DNA of 64,000 nucleotides from an uncultured Prevotellaceae bacterium (GCA_902801155.1 CADCHG010000007.1:1-64000); one strand, 5' to 3'. Shown: positions 44,825 to 54,193, counted from the first letter of the stretch. Numbers and translations: made by a program. Notes: generated from the letters alone by a model not told the origin.

Positions 44825-45409
44825 ATGAAAAAAATTATCTTCTCCGACTTCGACGGCACATTGACCACTAAGGATTCAATGATGTCGATAATAATATACC
44901 AGCAGGGTAGGTTGGGATTGGTTCTTGCCTTGCTTCGCATATTGCCTTGGCTCATACTGATGTTCATGGGCAGATATTCCAATCAGCGCACAAAGGAGCG
45001 GCTTCTGCACCATTGTTTCGGACGGATGACAGTGGAAGAGTTCAATGACTTCTGCCAACGGTTTGCCGATAGTCATAGGCATATATTGCGAAATGATCTT
45101 TATGATAAACTTGTGGATGCAAAAGCGAATGGTGACGAAGTGGTGGTGGTAACTGCGAGTCCAGAGAACTGGGTGAGCCGTCTTGTTCCGGAATTCAAGG
45201 TGTTAGGGACGAAGATGGAGTTCAATCCTTGTTTCACAGGAAGATTTCTCACCCCCAACTGCTATGCACAAGAGAAAGTAAACCGAATACTTGCTGCATA
45301 TCCCGAACTGGAAACTGATAGGAGTAGTTTCCACGTCACCGCGTTTGGTGATTCACGAGGTGATAAGGAGATGCTGGAGTTTGCGGATGAGAGAATCACG
45401 GTTTCGTAA
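44825..45409 (+). CDS. HAD-IB phosphatase (PSPase-like)
   Basis: The 194-residue product from ATG 44825 starts MKKIIFSDFDGTLTTKDSM, with the HAD nucleophile Asp in SDFDGTLT (Asp8) and acid-base Asp10. The second motif is VVVVTASPENW and the last AFGDSRGDKEMLEFAD. A start 60 bases upstream would lie within the inverted repeat and is rejected. HAD-IB relatives dephosphorylate small phosphate esters. Adjacent to the UbiA phosphoribosyltransferase it most likely acts on the 5'-phosphoribosyl lipid. Serine phosphatase SerB is an alternative, but context speaks against it. Confidence 0.88.
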   Translation: MKKIIFSDFDGTLTTKDSMMSIIIYQQGRLGLVLALLRILPWLILMFMGRYSNQRTKERLLHHCFGRMTVEEFNDFCQRFADSHRHILRNDLYDKLVDAKANGDEVVVVTASPENWVSRLVPEFKVLGTKMEFNPCFTGRFLTPNCYAQEKVNRILAAYPELETDRSSFHVTAFGDSRGDKEMLEFADERITVS

Positions 45410-45418
45410 AAAAGATAG

Positions 45419-46873
45419 ATGAAGAGTATATTTGACATATTCAAAATACGTAAGGACGAGCGTTGGCTGGCAATTGTGTCAGCTCTAATATTCTCGTTTC
45501 TTAACTTCATGACTGTATATATGTACTGGGGACGGTTCTGTGCGTTGTCAGATAACTATCATCGTCTATTCGTGCGCTGGTTTAGAATTTCAGGTTTCGA
45601 TCCCTTGACATACGAGGTGATATCTTATTGGGATACGGCGTACAACGTATATAGACATCCTCTCCTAGCATTCTTCATGTGGCCGTTCTACCAGTTGAAT
45701 CAGTTGATGATGACGCTCACGGGCAAGAATTTCTCTACAGTCATCACCGCGCTAATTATAATTTTCTGTGCCTTTTATTCCAGTATCTTCCTGTTCAGGA
45801 TTTTTAAGGAGATTATTATGGTGAAAAAACGTGAAGCCTATTTGCTTACGGCTCTCACGTTCAGCATGGCATTCATAATGCTATCTGCAATGGTGCCCGA
45901 CCATTTCATCATATCGATGTTCGCCCTCACGCTGACGTTGTATCTTTCTGGTAAGAAACTAAGGAACGGTTCGGCATTGAATATGTGGCAGACGATTGCT
46001 ATGTTCATTCTCACGGCTGGTATCTCGCTCAACAACGGACTAAAGGTTTTCCTTGCTGCTCTTGTAACTCGTCGTAAGCGATTCTTTGAGTGGCGTTTTC
46101 TGCTATTTGCCGTCATTCTGCCATCTGCTATGATATGGGGCTTTGCCCGTTGGGAATACCGTACATACGTATGGCCGAAGGAGATGGCTCGTAATGAGGT
46201 AAAGGCGAAGAAAAACCGAGAATATACAGAGAAGATACGTCTGCAGGTGCGTGATTCAATAGGTTCAAAGGACTCAGCTGCAGTCGAGGCATTGACTAAG
46301 AAAATAAAGCAGCAGAAGGCTGTCGAGAAATATCGTCGTGATCACAAGAAGATATGGAATAAGAATACAGGCAAGCCTATAGCCAAGGGCGAGTTCATGC
46401 GCTGGACAGATAAAACTACCTCGCGATGGGATGTGGCTGTAGAATGTCTCTTTGGTGAGGGAATTCTGTTGCATAGTGATTACTTGCTCGGTGATGTTCT
46501 GCGTAATCGCCCATTGATAGTGAAATATGATACGAGCAACCTATTGGGATATATCAACTATCTTGCAGAGGCATTTATCGTAATATTCTTTGTCATAGGA
46601 GTTTGGATGGGTAGAAAAAGCTTTTTTCTCTGGACTTCCATGTCCTTCTTGCTGATGGATATGTTGCTACACATGGGACTTGGTTTCGGCATCAATGAGA
46701 TATATATCATGTCGGCTCACTATCTCTTTGTGCTTCCGATAGGAATGGCATATCTGTTTAAGACTATAGAGAATAGAAAACGAAGGTCTGTGGCTATATA
46801 TACGGTTTGTGCCCTTACAGCCGTGTGGTGTTTTGCATGGAACATAGTTAACATCATTGGATATTGCCTATGA
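45419..46873 (+). CDS. Polytopic DUF6080-like membrane protein (putative GT-C glycosyltransferase), first of two
   Basis: This 484-residue protein has about ten membrane helices in two blocks. A charged soluble segment (about residues 250-350, rich in Lys/Glu/Arg) lies between them. An early loop reads FVRWFRISGFDPLTYEVISYWDTAYNVYRHPLLAFFMWP, which is repeated in the next gene (ISGFDPYTYIVVSKWRPLYVISRHPLLAGMMWP). Later both share DVAVECLFGEGILLHSDYLL / NVFGEGFILHNRYPL. I believe this is the Bacteroidales DUF6080 family. The size and topology fit GT-C enzymes that take sugars from polyprenyl phosphate, but no catalytic motif is proven. Confidence 0.75.
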   Translation: MKSIFDIFKIRKDERWLAIVSALIFSFLNFMTVYMYWGRFCALSDNYHRLFVRWFRISGFDPLTYEVISYWDTAYNVYRHPLLAFFMWPFYQLNQLMMTLTGKNFSTVITALIIIFCAFYSSIFLFRIFKEIIMVKKREAYLLTALTFSMAFIMLSAMVPDHFIISMFALTLTLYLSGKKLRNGSALNMWQTIAMFILTAGISLNNGLKVFLAALVTRRKRFFEWRFLLFAVILPSAMIWGFARWEYRTYVWPKEMARNEVKAKKNREYTEKIRLQVRDSIGSKDSAAVEALTKKIKQQKAVEKYRRDHKKIWNKNTGKPIAKGEFMRWTDKTTSRWDVAVECLFGEGILLHSDYLLGDVLRNRPLIVKYDTSNLLGYINYLAEAFIVIFFVIGVWMGRKSFFLWTSMSFLLMDMLLHMGLGFGINEIYIMSAHYLFVLPIGMAYLFKTIENRKRRSVAIYTVCALTAVWCFAWNIVNIIGYCL

Positions 46874-48225
46874 AGAAGTTTCTAACAAGACATAGAGAGA
46901 CATTGCTTGTTGCGCTGATAGGATTTGTCATCGTCGTGGCACTAAACATAATGATGCTTCAGTATCACTATGTATCGTGGACGAATCCGAAGGTTGGCTT
47001 CTGGAGTGCTTTTTGGAACAGATTTGAGATTTCAGGCTTCGACCCATATACATATATAGTAGTGTCAAAGTGGCGTCCTCTCTATGTTATCTCTCGTCAT
47101 CCGCTGCTTGCCGGAATGATGTGGCCGTTGTCAGAACTCAATGCATGGCTGATGGAAGAGACTGGCATTAATTGTTCCATCTTCATTGTAGGCGTATTAC
47201 TCGTGATCTGCAGTCTTTGCTCATGGTTACTGTTGTATAGGATAATGCGTAGATTGCTGGAAATGTCTGCTAAGATTAGCCTGCTGCTCACCTTCTACTT
47301 CTATTCCTTCTCCCATGTAATGCTCACCATCTTCGTGGAGGACCACATGGCATTCACCCTTCCGCTTCTCCTTCTCTCCATATACCTTGCAGGAAGAGCC
47401 ATTCAAAAAGGCAAGACAATGCCTTTGTGGCAGTCGTTGCCTTTGCTCTTCGTCTCAACAGGCATAACCACGACAAACTTCGTGAAGATAGGATTGGCTG
47501 ACCTTTTCACGCAATGGGGCAGGAAATCGTTCGGAAAGATAGTGTTCCATTTCCTCGTATATCTCATTCCTCTTGGTGTGATAGGAGGTCTGTATTTCTA
47601 TCAGCAGGAGAATACTCAGAAAGAGGAGAAACGCAACATTGAACGGACTGTGAACAGGCGTATGGCGCGTGACTCTGTCTTTGCTGTGAAGTGGAAGAAA
47701 GAACAGGCAGACAATCAGATACGTAAGGAAAAACAACTCGTTCATCTTGATTTCGTTACCAACACCGACTATAAGATTGACCGTTTGCCGTCGCTTGTGG
47801 AGAATGTCTTTGGCGAAGGCTTCATACTTCACAATCGTTATCCGCTCCGTGATGCGAACAAGGAAAAACATCGTCCTGTGCTTGTGAGATATAAGTACTG
47901 GTGGAACTATGCTTTTGAGGCATTGATTGTCATTCTCTTTGCTGCAGGAGTGTGGTGCGGAAGAAAGGAACGGTTAATGTGGATGGTGATGTCAATGTTC
48001 CTTTTTGATATGCTTCTGCATGTAGGCCTCAACTTTGCCTCTGCCGATGTGTATATAATGACTGCACATTGGGCATTCGTTATTCCGATAGCCGTGGCGT
48101 ATCTCATAAAGCAGACTGCCACAAAGCCAAGGCTGAATACAGCTATAGTATGTGCCGTCCTGTTCCTTACATTATATATGTGGGGGCATAATCTTCAAAT
48201 CATAGTTCAGCATATCATCAGATGA
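46870..48225 (+). CDS. Polytopic DUF6080-like membrane protein (putative GT-C glycosyltransferase), second of two
   Basis: This is the 451-residue paralogue of the preceding protein. The ATG at 46870 overlaps the upstream stop as ATGA; a TTG six bases earlier is not needed. Shared marks are SGFDPYTYIVVSKW, RHPLLAGMMWPLSELN, a basic cytoplasmic or periplasmic middle (about 240-300), GEGFILHNRYPLRD, and the C-terminal ADVYIMTAHWAFVIPIAVAYL, which mirrors NEIYIMSAHYLFVLPIGMAYL in the first copy. Tandem duplication with divergence suggests two successive transfers or two acceptors. Confidence 0.75.
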   Translation: MKKFLTRHRETLLVALIGFVIVVALNIMMLQYHYVSWTNPKVGFWSAFWNRFEISGFDPYTYIVVSKWRPLYVISRHPLLAGMMWPLSELNAWLMEETGINCSIFIVGVLLVICSLCSWLLLYRIMRRLLEMSAKISLLLTFYFYSFSHVMLTIFVEDHMAFTLPLLLLSIYLAGRAIQKGKTMPLWQSLPLLFVSTGITTTNFVKIGLADLFTQWGRKSFGKIVFHFLVYLIPLGVIGGLYFYQQENTQKEEKRNIERTVNRRMARDSVFAVKWKKEQADNQIRKEKQLVHLDFVTNTDYKIDRLPSLVENVFGEGFILHNRYPLRDANKEKHRPVLVRYKYWWNYAFEALIVILFAAGVWCGRKERLMWMVMSMFLFDMLLHVGLNFASADVYIMTAHWAFVIPIAVAYLIKQTATKPRLNTAIVCAVLFLTLYMWGHNLQIIVQHIIR

Positions 48226-49328
48226 AGGTTCTCATATTAAGCACATTCCAATCGTCGGGTGGTGCTGCCATAGCGGCAACCCGATTAATGCACGCTCTTC
48301 AGAAGAATGGTGTGGAGGTTTCCATGCTTTGCAGAAAGAACATTACATTCGGACCTGTTGGACTTCGTAAGCAGTCGTGGACAAGCATCTTTGAGCGTGC
48401 TATTATCTGGATGTGCAAGGGATTCTCCACTCGCAATCTATGGGCGACCGATATTGCCCTTCTGGGACAGGATGTCACCCATACCCGTGAGTATAAAGAG
48501 GCTGATGTGATACACCTTCATTGGGTAAACCAGGGATTCATAAGTCTTGCCGCCGTAAAGAAGATGCTTGATGACGGCAAGAAGGTCGTATGGACTATGC
48601 ACGACGCCTGGAACTCCATGGGGGCATACCATCTAAAGATACAGCAGAAGGACGACTGTCTTGAACGCTCTACACGGGAGCGTAAGCAAAAACTCTATGC
48701 AGGGAGCAGGATACAGTTTATCACTTGTAGTCAATGGCTGATGAACGAAGCCTTGAAGAGTCCGTTGATGGCAGAGCAGAGAGTTGTTGCAATACCTAAT
48801 CCTATAGATACTGCAATCTTCAAGCCTGAGCCACATCCGGATCATCGTCGTGTGCTCTTTGTGGCACAGTTTGTGAACAACCCAATGAAGGGAATGCAAT
48901 ATCTTGATGAGGCGGCGAAGATAATAAACAATGACAGTAGCGAAAAGGTGGAGATTGTCGCCCTTGGTAGAGATATTCCGTATATCTCCGACACCCGTGA
49001 AATGGCAAAACTCTATGCCTCCGTGGATGCTTTTGTGCTTCCTTCTCTATCTGAGAATCTTCCAAATACTATCATGGAGGCAATGGCTTGCGGTACTCCA
49101 TGTGTGGGCTTTCGCGTGGGCGGCATACCAGAGATGATAGACCATCTTGATAATGGCTATCTTGCCAATTACAAGGACTCCGAGGACTTGGCAAAAGGCA
49201 TACTCTATGTGCTTGATGAGGCTAATCACAAGCGACTATCAGACAATGCCCGACAAAAGATCATAAACTGCTACGGAGAAGAAGCTGTTGCCAAACGATA
49301 TATCGAAATCTATGGAAATGAGCAATAA
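48222..49328 (+). CDS. GT4 family glycosyltransferase
   Basis: This 368-residue GT-B protein starts MKVLILSTFQSSGGAAIAATRLMHAL (donor/acceptor loop typical of GT4) and has HLHWVNQGFISL and the C-terminal donor-binding segment LPSLSENLPNTIMEAMACGTPCVGF with the E-x7-E pair. It retains configuration at the sugar. The donor and acceptor are unknown. It overlaps the preceding gene by four bases and the next by about ten. Confidence 0.93.
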   Translation: MKVLILSTFQSSGGAAIAATRLMHALQKNGVEVSMLCRKNITFGPVGLRKQSWTSIFERAIIWMCKGFSTRNLWATDIALLGQDVTHTREYKEADVIHLHWVNQGFISLAAVKKMLDDGKKVVWTMHDAWNSMGAYHLKIQQKDDCLERSTRERKQKLYAGSRIQFITCSQWLMNEALKSPLMAEQRVVAIPNPIDTAIFKPEPHPDHRRVLFVAQFVNNPMKGMQYLDEAAKIINNDSSEKVEIVALGRDIPYISDTREMAKLYASVDAFVLPSLSENLPNTIMEAMACGTPCVGFRVGGIPEMIDHLDNGYLANYKDSEDLAKGILYVLDEANHKRLSDNARQKIINCYGEEAVAKRYIEIYGNEQ

Positions 49329-50124
49329 GAAATTCTCTATCATCGTTGTCACATTGAATAATGCTGACGGACTCAAAAGAACACTCCAGAGCGTGAGTGC
49401 TCTGCATTATCCATGCTTTGAGGTCATTGTCATAGATGGCGCAAGTACAGATTCTACAAAGACTGTTGTGGAGAATTTTGGTGAGCTTATCACTGTCTTT
49501 GTATCTGAAAAGGATAATGGCATATACAATGCGATGAACAAGGGCATAGTTCATGCCACAGGCGACTATACCATCTTTATGAATGCTGGTGATTGCTTTG
49601 CAACTCCCGATGTGCTCACCACAGTTAGTAGATTTGATGCCGATATTATTCTCGGTGGGGCACGATATGGGGACTCTGACCGTCCCGTTCCTGAGAATAT
49701 GACGCTCTATGATGTTCTTTCGCTCGGTATTAATCATCAATCTACATACTATCGTACGGAGTTACTTCGTAAGTATGGCTTTGATGAAAGTTACCGATTG
49801 ATAGCTGACCTCAAATCGGTTGTGGAGCCTATGGCACGCGATAAAGCTACTATAGCTACTATTCCGTCCATACTTTCCATTTGCGAGGGTGGGGGAGTGA
49901 GCAAGCAGAACTGGCGGGATACGCTCGTAGAGAACCGTCGTATTGTTTCAGAGGTCATAGAGCCATACTATCGTGAGGACTATCTCCGTTTCTCACGCAT
50001 CAATAACTCCATGCTCAATGATTTCATCGTACTCTCACATTTCCAAAGCATCTTCCCTTTGCTTCGTCTTTTGGCGAAGGTGATGCGTTTCCTAAACTCG
50101 AAGTTCAAGCATATACCTCTTTGA
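49318..50124 (+). CDS. GT2 family glycosyltransferase
   Basis: This 268-residue protein from ATG 49318 (MSNKKFSIIVVTLNNADGLKRTLQSV) has GT-A features: VIVIDGASTDSTKTVVENF, SEKDNGIYNAMNKGIVHATGDY and the metal-binding NAGDC in place of DxD, as in colanic-acid-type transferases. A start six bases earlier (49312) is equally possible. The gene overlaps the end of the GT4 gene, so translation is coupled. Confidence 0.92.
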   Translation: MSNKKFSIIVVTLNNADGLKRTLQSVSALHYPCFEVIVIDGASTDSTKTVVENFGELITVFVSEKDNGIYNAMNKGIVHATGDYTIFMNAGDCFATPDVLTTVSRFDADIILGGARYGDSDRPVPENMTLYDVLSLGINHQSTYYRTELLRKYGFDESYRLIADLKSVVEPMARDKATIATIPSILSICEGGGVSKQNWRDTLVENRRIVSEVIEPYYREDYLRFSRINNSMLNDFIVLSHFQSIFPLLRLLAKVMRFLNSKFKHIPL

Positions 50125-50125
50125 T

Positions 50126-51064
50126 ATGACCGTAACCGTAATTGTTCCCGTCTATGGTGTGGAGAAATACATAGCAGAGTGTGCAGAATCACTCTTTTCG
50201 CAGACATATTCTGATATTGAGTATGTGTTCTGCGATGATTGTACTCCCGACAGGAGTATAGAGTTGCTGCGTGAGATTGTTGAGCGATATCCGGAACGAA
50301 AAGAACGTGTACGAATTGTTCATAATGATACAAATATGGGAATCGGTACTACCCGTAAACGTCTTGTTTCCGAAGTTCATACTGATACCTTCCTGTTTGT
50401 GGATAGCGACGATGTTTTGCCTCTTAATGCTGTGAAAACTCTTGTCAAAAGAATGAAAGAAACGGATACGGATATCGTGGATGGAGCTTATGCCATCTAT
50501 GTTGATGAGAAAGTAGGTAAGGTCATTACTCCCCCCCACGACGAACCTTCAAAGTATCTCGATAAGATTCTCTGTCAGAATATCATACTGCCTCGTGTAT
50601 GGGGAAGGCTATACAAGACTTCTGTTCTGGATAAGGTCAAAGATCTCTTTATAGAAGGGATCGATTTTGCAGAGGATATATGTGCTACAAGCCGACTCGC
50701 TTGCGTAACTTCTCGTTCATGGACGGATGAGGTCGTTTATTATTATCGCACAGATAACATTAATTCCTATACGCGAAATATAACGAAGAGAAATATCCTG
50801 TCGTATTTCCGTGCAATGTCGATGGTACTCTCGTTCTATCATCAGCGAAAAGGACATCTCCCAATGTCGTTGGAAATAGGCGTTCTAAATGCCTATCGCC
50901 AATGTGGAAGGTCTGATATTCCTATTAGTATGGCAGATGAAACCATAGGCTATGTTCCAGAGCATTTCAGCGCTCGGTTGCTCTATTGGTTGTTCCATAG
51001 CAAGTCTGGATTTGTGCTGAAACTGACGGATTATCTTTATCGACTAATAAGAATTTGTAATTAA
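50126..51064 (+). CDS. GT2 family glycosyltransferase
   Basis: This 312-residue protein starts MTVTVIVPVYGVEKYIAECAES and continues SLFSQTYSDIEYVFCDDCTPD. The DxD-like FLFVDSDDVL and GIDFAEDICATSRLA (catalytic acid region) are visible. It is an inverting GT-A enzyme of the exopolysaccharide/O-antigen type. It starts one base after the previous stop. Confidence 0.92.
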   Translation: MTVTVIVPVYGVEKYIAECAESLFSQTYSDIEYVFCDDCTPDRSIELLREIVERYPERKERVRIVHNDTNMGIGTTRKRLVSEVHTDTFLFVDSDDVLPLNAVKTLVKRMKETDTDIVDGAYAIYVDEKVGKVITPPHDEPSKYLDKILCQNIILPRVWGRLYKTSVLDKVKDLFIEGIDFAEDICATSRLACVTSRSWTDEVVYYYRTDNINSYTRNITKRNILSYFRAMSMVLSFYHQRKGHLPMSLEIGVLNAYRQCGRSDIPISMADETIGYVPEHFSARLLYWLFHSKSGFVLKLTDYLYRLIRICN

Positions 51065-51070
51065 TAACAA

Positions 51071-52501
51071 GTGCCTGAATCTTTAAAACAAAAAACGGCG
51101 AAAGGCCTGTTCTGGGGAGCGCTCAACAGCGGAACTACCCAGATACTGAATCTCATAATAGGTATCATCCTTGCTCGTCATCTGACCAAGGATGACTATG
51201 GCATCATTGGCATTCTCACCATCTTTACCGCCATTGCTGCCGACCTTCAGAGTGCAGGTTTTACCCAGGGACTGATCAACATAAAGCGTCCAACGGCACG
51301 CGATTACAACTCCGTATTCTCGTTTAATGTCTGTATGTCGGTGTTGATGTATTCCGTACTCTTCCTGAGCGCGCCTCTCATAGCCGAATACTTTCATCAG
51401 CCATGCCTCGTATCTGTATCGCGCGTGGTATTCCTTACCTTCTTCATTTCTTCGCTCGGCATAGCCCATGGAGGATATATGGCAAAGAACATGATGAATC
51501 GCGAAATAGCCATTATCGGAGCGCTTGCTCTTATTATCTCTGGTGCGGTGGGTATCACGCTTGCCCTTTTGGGCTTCGCATATTGGTCGCTTGCTTGGCA
51601 ACAGGTGACGTATATGATAGTTGTGAACCTCGGACGCTATTACTATGTGCGCGATTGGCGACCTCGGCTTTCTCTCGATTTCGGACCAGTTCGCCTCATG
51701 GCTCCTTTTGCTCTGAAGATTCTTGTTACGAAGATACTCAACACGCTTTCTGCCAATATCCTTACGCCTATCTTCGCACGTTGGTTCCCCCTTCATCAGG
51801 TAGGAAGCTATACTCAGGCATTCAAATGGAATACTATGGCATATTCGCTCGTTGCCAACACCGTCGGACAGATTGCTCAGCCAGTTTTGGTAGAAGATGA
51901 GAGACGGGATGCTTTTCGTAAGATGTTGCGATTCACCTGTTTCCTCTCTATGCCATTGATGTTCGGTTTCGCTCTCGTAGGTAGGGAATTCATTCTTATT
52001 ACCATCAAGGAAGAGTGGCTTGAATGCGTTCCTCTATTGCAGGTACTCTGTATTTCTGGAGCATTTATGCCTATTCACACTATGTATCAGAATCTTGCAA
52101 TAAGTCATGGGCGAAGCGATATCTATATGTGGCTCAATATCGGTCAGATATTACTCCAGATAGCCGTCGTTTATGCTTTCTCCGATTATGGTATGTTTGT
52201 TATGGTATCGGCTTATTCTGCCATGATGATTCTGTGGCTTTTACCTTGGCATCTCTTTACTGGCAGACTCATAGGTTATAGTTGGTGGAATGTGTTCAAG
52301 GATGTAGCGCCATTCACGCTTGCGGCTGCAATAACTATGGCAATCACTTATTACACAACCAGAACGATAACCAATATTTATCTTCTTCTAATCGTAAGAT
52401 GTGTTATTGCAACTCTGATTTACTATGCTGTGATGAAACTATGCAAGGTTCAGATACTTGCTGAGTGCGAGCAATTTTTCTTGAAAAAGATAAAGAAATA
52501 G
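51071..52501 (+). CDS. Polysaccharide flippase (MOP superfamily, Wzx-like)
   Basis: This 476-residue protein has about 12-14 membrane helices and the flippase beginning LKQKTAKGLFWGALNSGTTQILNLIIGIILARHLTKDDYG. It starts at GTG 51071. Wzx-type proteins move undecaprenyl-diphosphate-linked repeat units across the inner membrane, so the three transferases just upstream probably build such a unit. No polymerase (Wzy) gene is recognised in this window, though one of the polytopic proteins could act as one. Confidence 0.93.
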   Translation: MPESLKQKTAKGLFWGALNSGTTQILNLIIGIILARHLTKDDYGIIGILTIFTAIAADLQSAGFTQGLINIKRPTARDYNSVFSFNVCMSVLMYSVLFLSAPLIAEYFHQPCLVSVSRVVFLTFFISSLGIAHGGYMAKNMMNREIAIIGALALIISGAVGITLALLGFAYWSLAWQQVTYMIVVNLGRYYYVRDWRPRLSLDFGPVRLMAPFALKILVTKILNTLSANILTPIFARWFPLHQVGSYTQAFKWNTMAYSLVANTVGQIAQPVLVEDERRDAFRKMLRFTCFLSMPLMFGFALVGREFILITIKEEWLECVPLLQVLCISGAFMPIHTMYQNLAISHGRSDIYMWLNIGQILLQIAVVYAFSDYGMFVMVSAYSAMMILWLLPWHLFTGRLIGYSWWNVFKDVAPFTLAAAITMAITYYTTRTITNIYLLLIVRCVIATLIYYAVMKLCKVQILAECEQFFLKKIKK

Positions 52502-52664
52502 TTTTTTATATTGCTGTCTAGTAATAATTTTGATCAGATAAATTCTGGGTTGTACTTACATGAAGTATCAGCCCTTTTATAGTCTTTGCTTTTGCCTCGT
52601 TAGCATCATCCCCACCCAACAGAGCATATCCAGATGTGGGGGGCTGTGTCTGTAATGAGGTACG

Positions 52665-52699
52665 CTTACACTAAAATCCTTATTGTTACCCGTTACTGC
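52665..52699. repeat. Solo arm of the palindromic element
   Basis: ACTAAAATCCTTATTGTTAC and the following CCGTTACTG are the reverse complement of the left arm of copy B (53090-53120). No partner arm or middle is nearby, so this is a fragment or half-element. Confidence 0.6.
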
Positions 52700-52711
52700 A
52701 AGGTTAGAAAT

Positions 52712-52830
52712 GCCGTTGTGCCTCCGTTGTGCTTTCGCTCTTCCTTCGTTCTAGAGACTATAGGGTGAACGGACTTATAACGGATTTATAGCGGACCTGG
52801 AACGGAGGTACAACGGATCTGCATCGGAGG
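52712..52830. repeat. Intergenic array with 11-base period, locus 4
   Basis: Consecutive 11-mers GAACGGACTTA, TAACGGATTTA, TAGCGGACCTG, GAACGGAGGTA, CAACGGATCTG run from 52768 to about 52822. Loosely complementary units (CCTCCGTTGTG) lie to the left. This is part of the 757-base gap between the flippase and licD genes. The remaining sequence of that gap is A/T-rich with no gene, apart from the solo arm and element copy B. Confidence 0.7.
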
Positions 52831-53078
52831 AAGTTGAAAGTCCTCGCAGAATCTCATTGAAGCCTATATTAATTTTGGTAAGATGGTTTTGGGATGATTT
52901 TCGCGTTTTACATCGTTTTTCAAGCATGCTGAACAAAGTGAATCTGCCAGAAATTAATGCTTATTGTTATGCTATTGAGACTGGCAACCGCTTATGTTAA
53001 GCTCTCTGGTTTGTATATAACAGCCTCATTATCTTTATCTTACAATAATATATCCTTACTCAGTTGATAAGCAAAATC

Positions 53079-53252
53079 CCGGTCAATAACAGGTAACGGG
53101 TAACAATAAGGATTTTAGTGTATGGCTAAAAATTTTACTGAAAATTTCTAAGGAGTTTATATACCTTATTATATATAGAAATTAAAAATATAGGCGGCAG
53201 TTTACACTATTTTCCTTATTGTTACCCGTTATTCGTTACCAACGCGTTTTCG
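53079..53252. repeat. Palindromic intergenic element, copy B
   Basis: It matches copy A (1-173) over its whole length, including the shared flank GTTACCAACRCG. The inner 18 bases of each arm are complementary (core TAACGGGTAACAATAAGG). Where copy A has A-T, this copy has G-C in both arms, so pairing is conserved. It ends just before the licD stop codon. Confidence 0.72.
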
Positions 53253-53259
53253 GGCATTT

Positions 53260-54114
53260 TTACTTTACCCTCTTATACAAATCCACAAATGCGTGGTTAT
53301 GATGGCTTATGCGTTTTTCCTCTGGAGGTAGCTGCATATAGTCGCCATACATCTGTGTGAGGTATTCGTGATAGTTTCCTGGAATATAAACCTCGGTGTC
53401 CTCAAATTTCTTCTTTGTTAGTGGAAGAATCCATTCCTTTGGATGAATTTCCTTCTCTGCCCATGCACCTCCATAGTTGGCTATGTTTACCGATGTATTG
53501 AAGTCGTGGGACTTGGCAATGGCGTTGAGTTTGCGGATAAGTCGCTTGCGGATAGTCTCTCTTCCGAAAAGGAAGGCGGCTGTCTGGAATGCCATGCGTC
53601 CCCATTGCTTTGGCTGTAGCAATAGGCTTACGTATTCCTTGAACGAAAGATGCGCTATTGTTGCGTCAATCTTATTTGAGCAGCGCTTGAAGGTTTTCAT
53701 CATGCGAGTTGCCTCGACCTTGTCGGATGATGTGCCGTCGATTGGGAAGATGTCGATGTAGATGCCATAGAGACAAGGCACGTTTTCGATCTCGATTAGC
53801 GAGGTATCCTTGTCGCAGAACTTTGAGAAGAAGAATGGATAGCCTTTCATTTCCGGCGTGGCAAGTTCGTAATGACCGAGGTCTATTGTCTTGCTGAGCT
53901 CAAGGAAACGGTCATAGTCGGGACGGGGCATGGCAATATCAATATCGTCATCCCAAGGAATCATACCACCGTGTCGTACGGCTCCTATAACGGTGCCTCC
54001 TACGCAGAAATATGTTAGTTTGTGAGCCTCGCATATTTCCACGAACTTATGTAGGCATCCCATCAGGATGTCATTCCAACGTTTTTTATCTTCTTCGGAA
54101 AAGTGGTATTCCAA
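53260..54114 (-). CDS. LicD family phosphotransferase
   Basis: LicD proteins of the nucleotidyltransferase fold transfer phosphocholine or related groups from CDP carriers to surface sugars. The 284-residue product has YFCVGGTVIGAVRHGGMIPWDDDIDIAMPRPDYD (about 35-68), the family core with the DDDID metal site, and GIYIDIFPIDGTS. The start is TTG 54114 because a stop lies directly upstream and no ATG is available before residue 18. The leader carries a 30-base A/T palindrome identical to the one upstream of ispH. It lies next to the glycan cluster but on the opposite strand. Confidence 0.9.
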   Translation of the reverse strand: MEYHFSEEDKKRWNDILMGCLHKFVEICEAHKLTYFCVGGTVIGAVRHGGMIPWDDDIDIAMPRPDYDRFLELSKTIDLGHYELATPEMKGYPFFFSKFCDKDTSLIEIENVPCLYGIYIDIFPIDGTSSDKVEATRMMKTFKRCSNKIDATIAHLSFKEYVSLLLQPKQWGRMAFQTAAFLFGRETIRKRLIRKLNAIAKSHDFNTSVNIANYGGAWAEKEIHPKEWILPLTKKKFEDTEVYIPGNYHEYLTQMYGDYMQLPPEEKRISHHNHAFVDLYKRVK

Positions 54115-54118
54115 TTTT

Positions 54119-54149
54119 CAATTAACAATTAATAATTAACAATTAACAT
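54119..54149. repeat. A/T palindromic leader repeat upstream of licD
   Basis: Identical over 30 bases to 14580-14609 ahead of ispH (core AATTAACAATTAATAATTAA). Conservation of such low-complexity DNA at two distant leaders suggests a mobile or functional element. Confidence 0.6.
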
Positions 54150-54193
54150 GGCTCGTACAAGCTATATAGGAAATTGGTAATTCGTAATTACTT

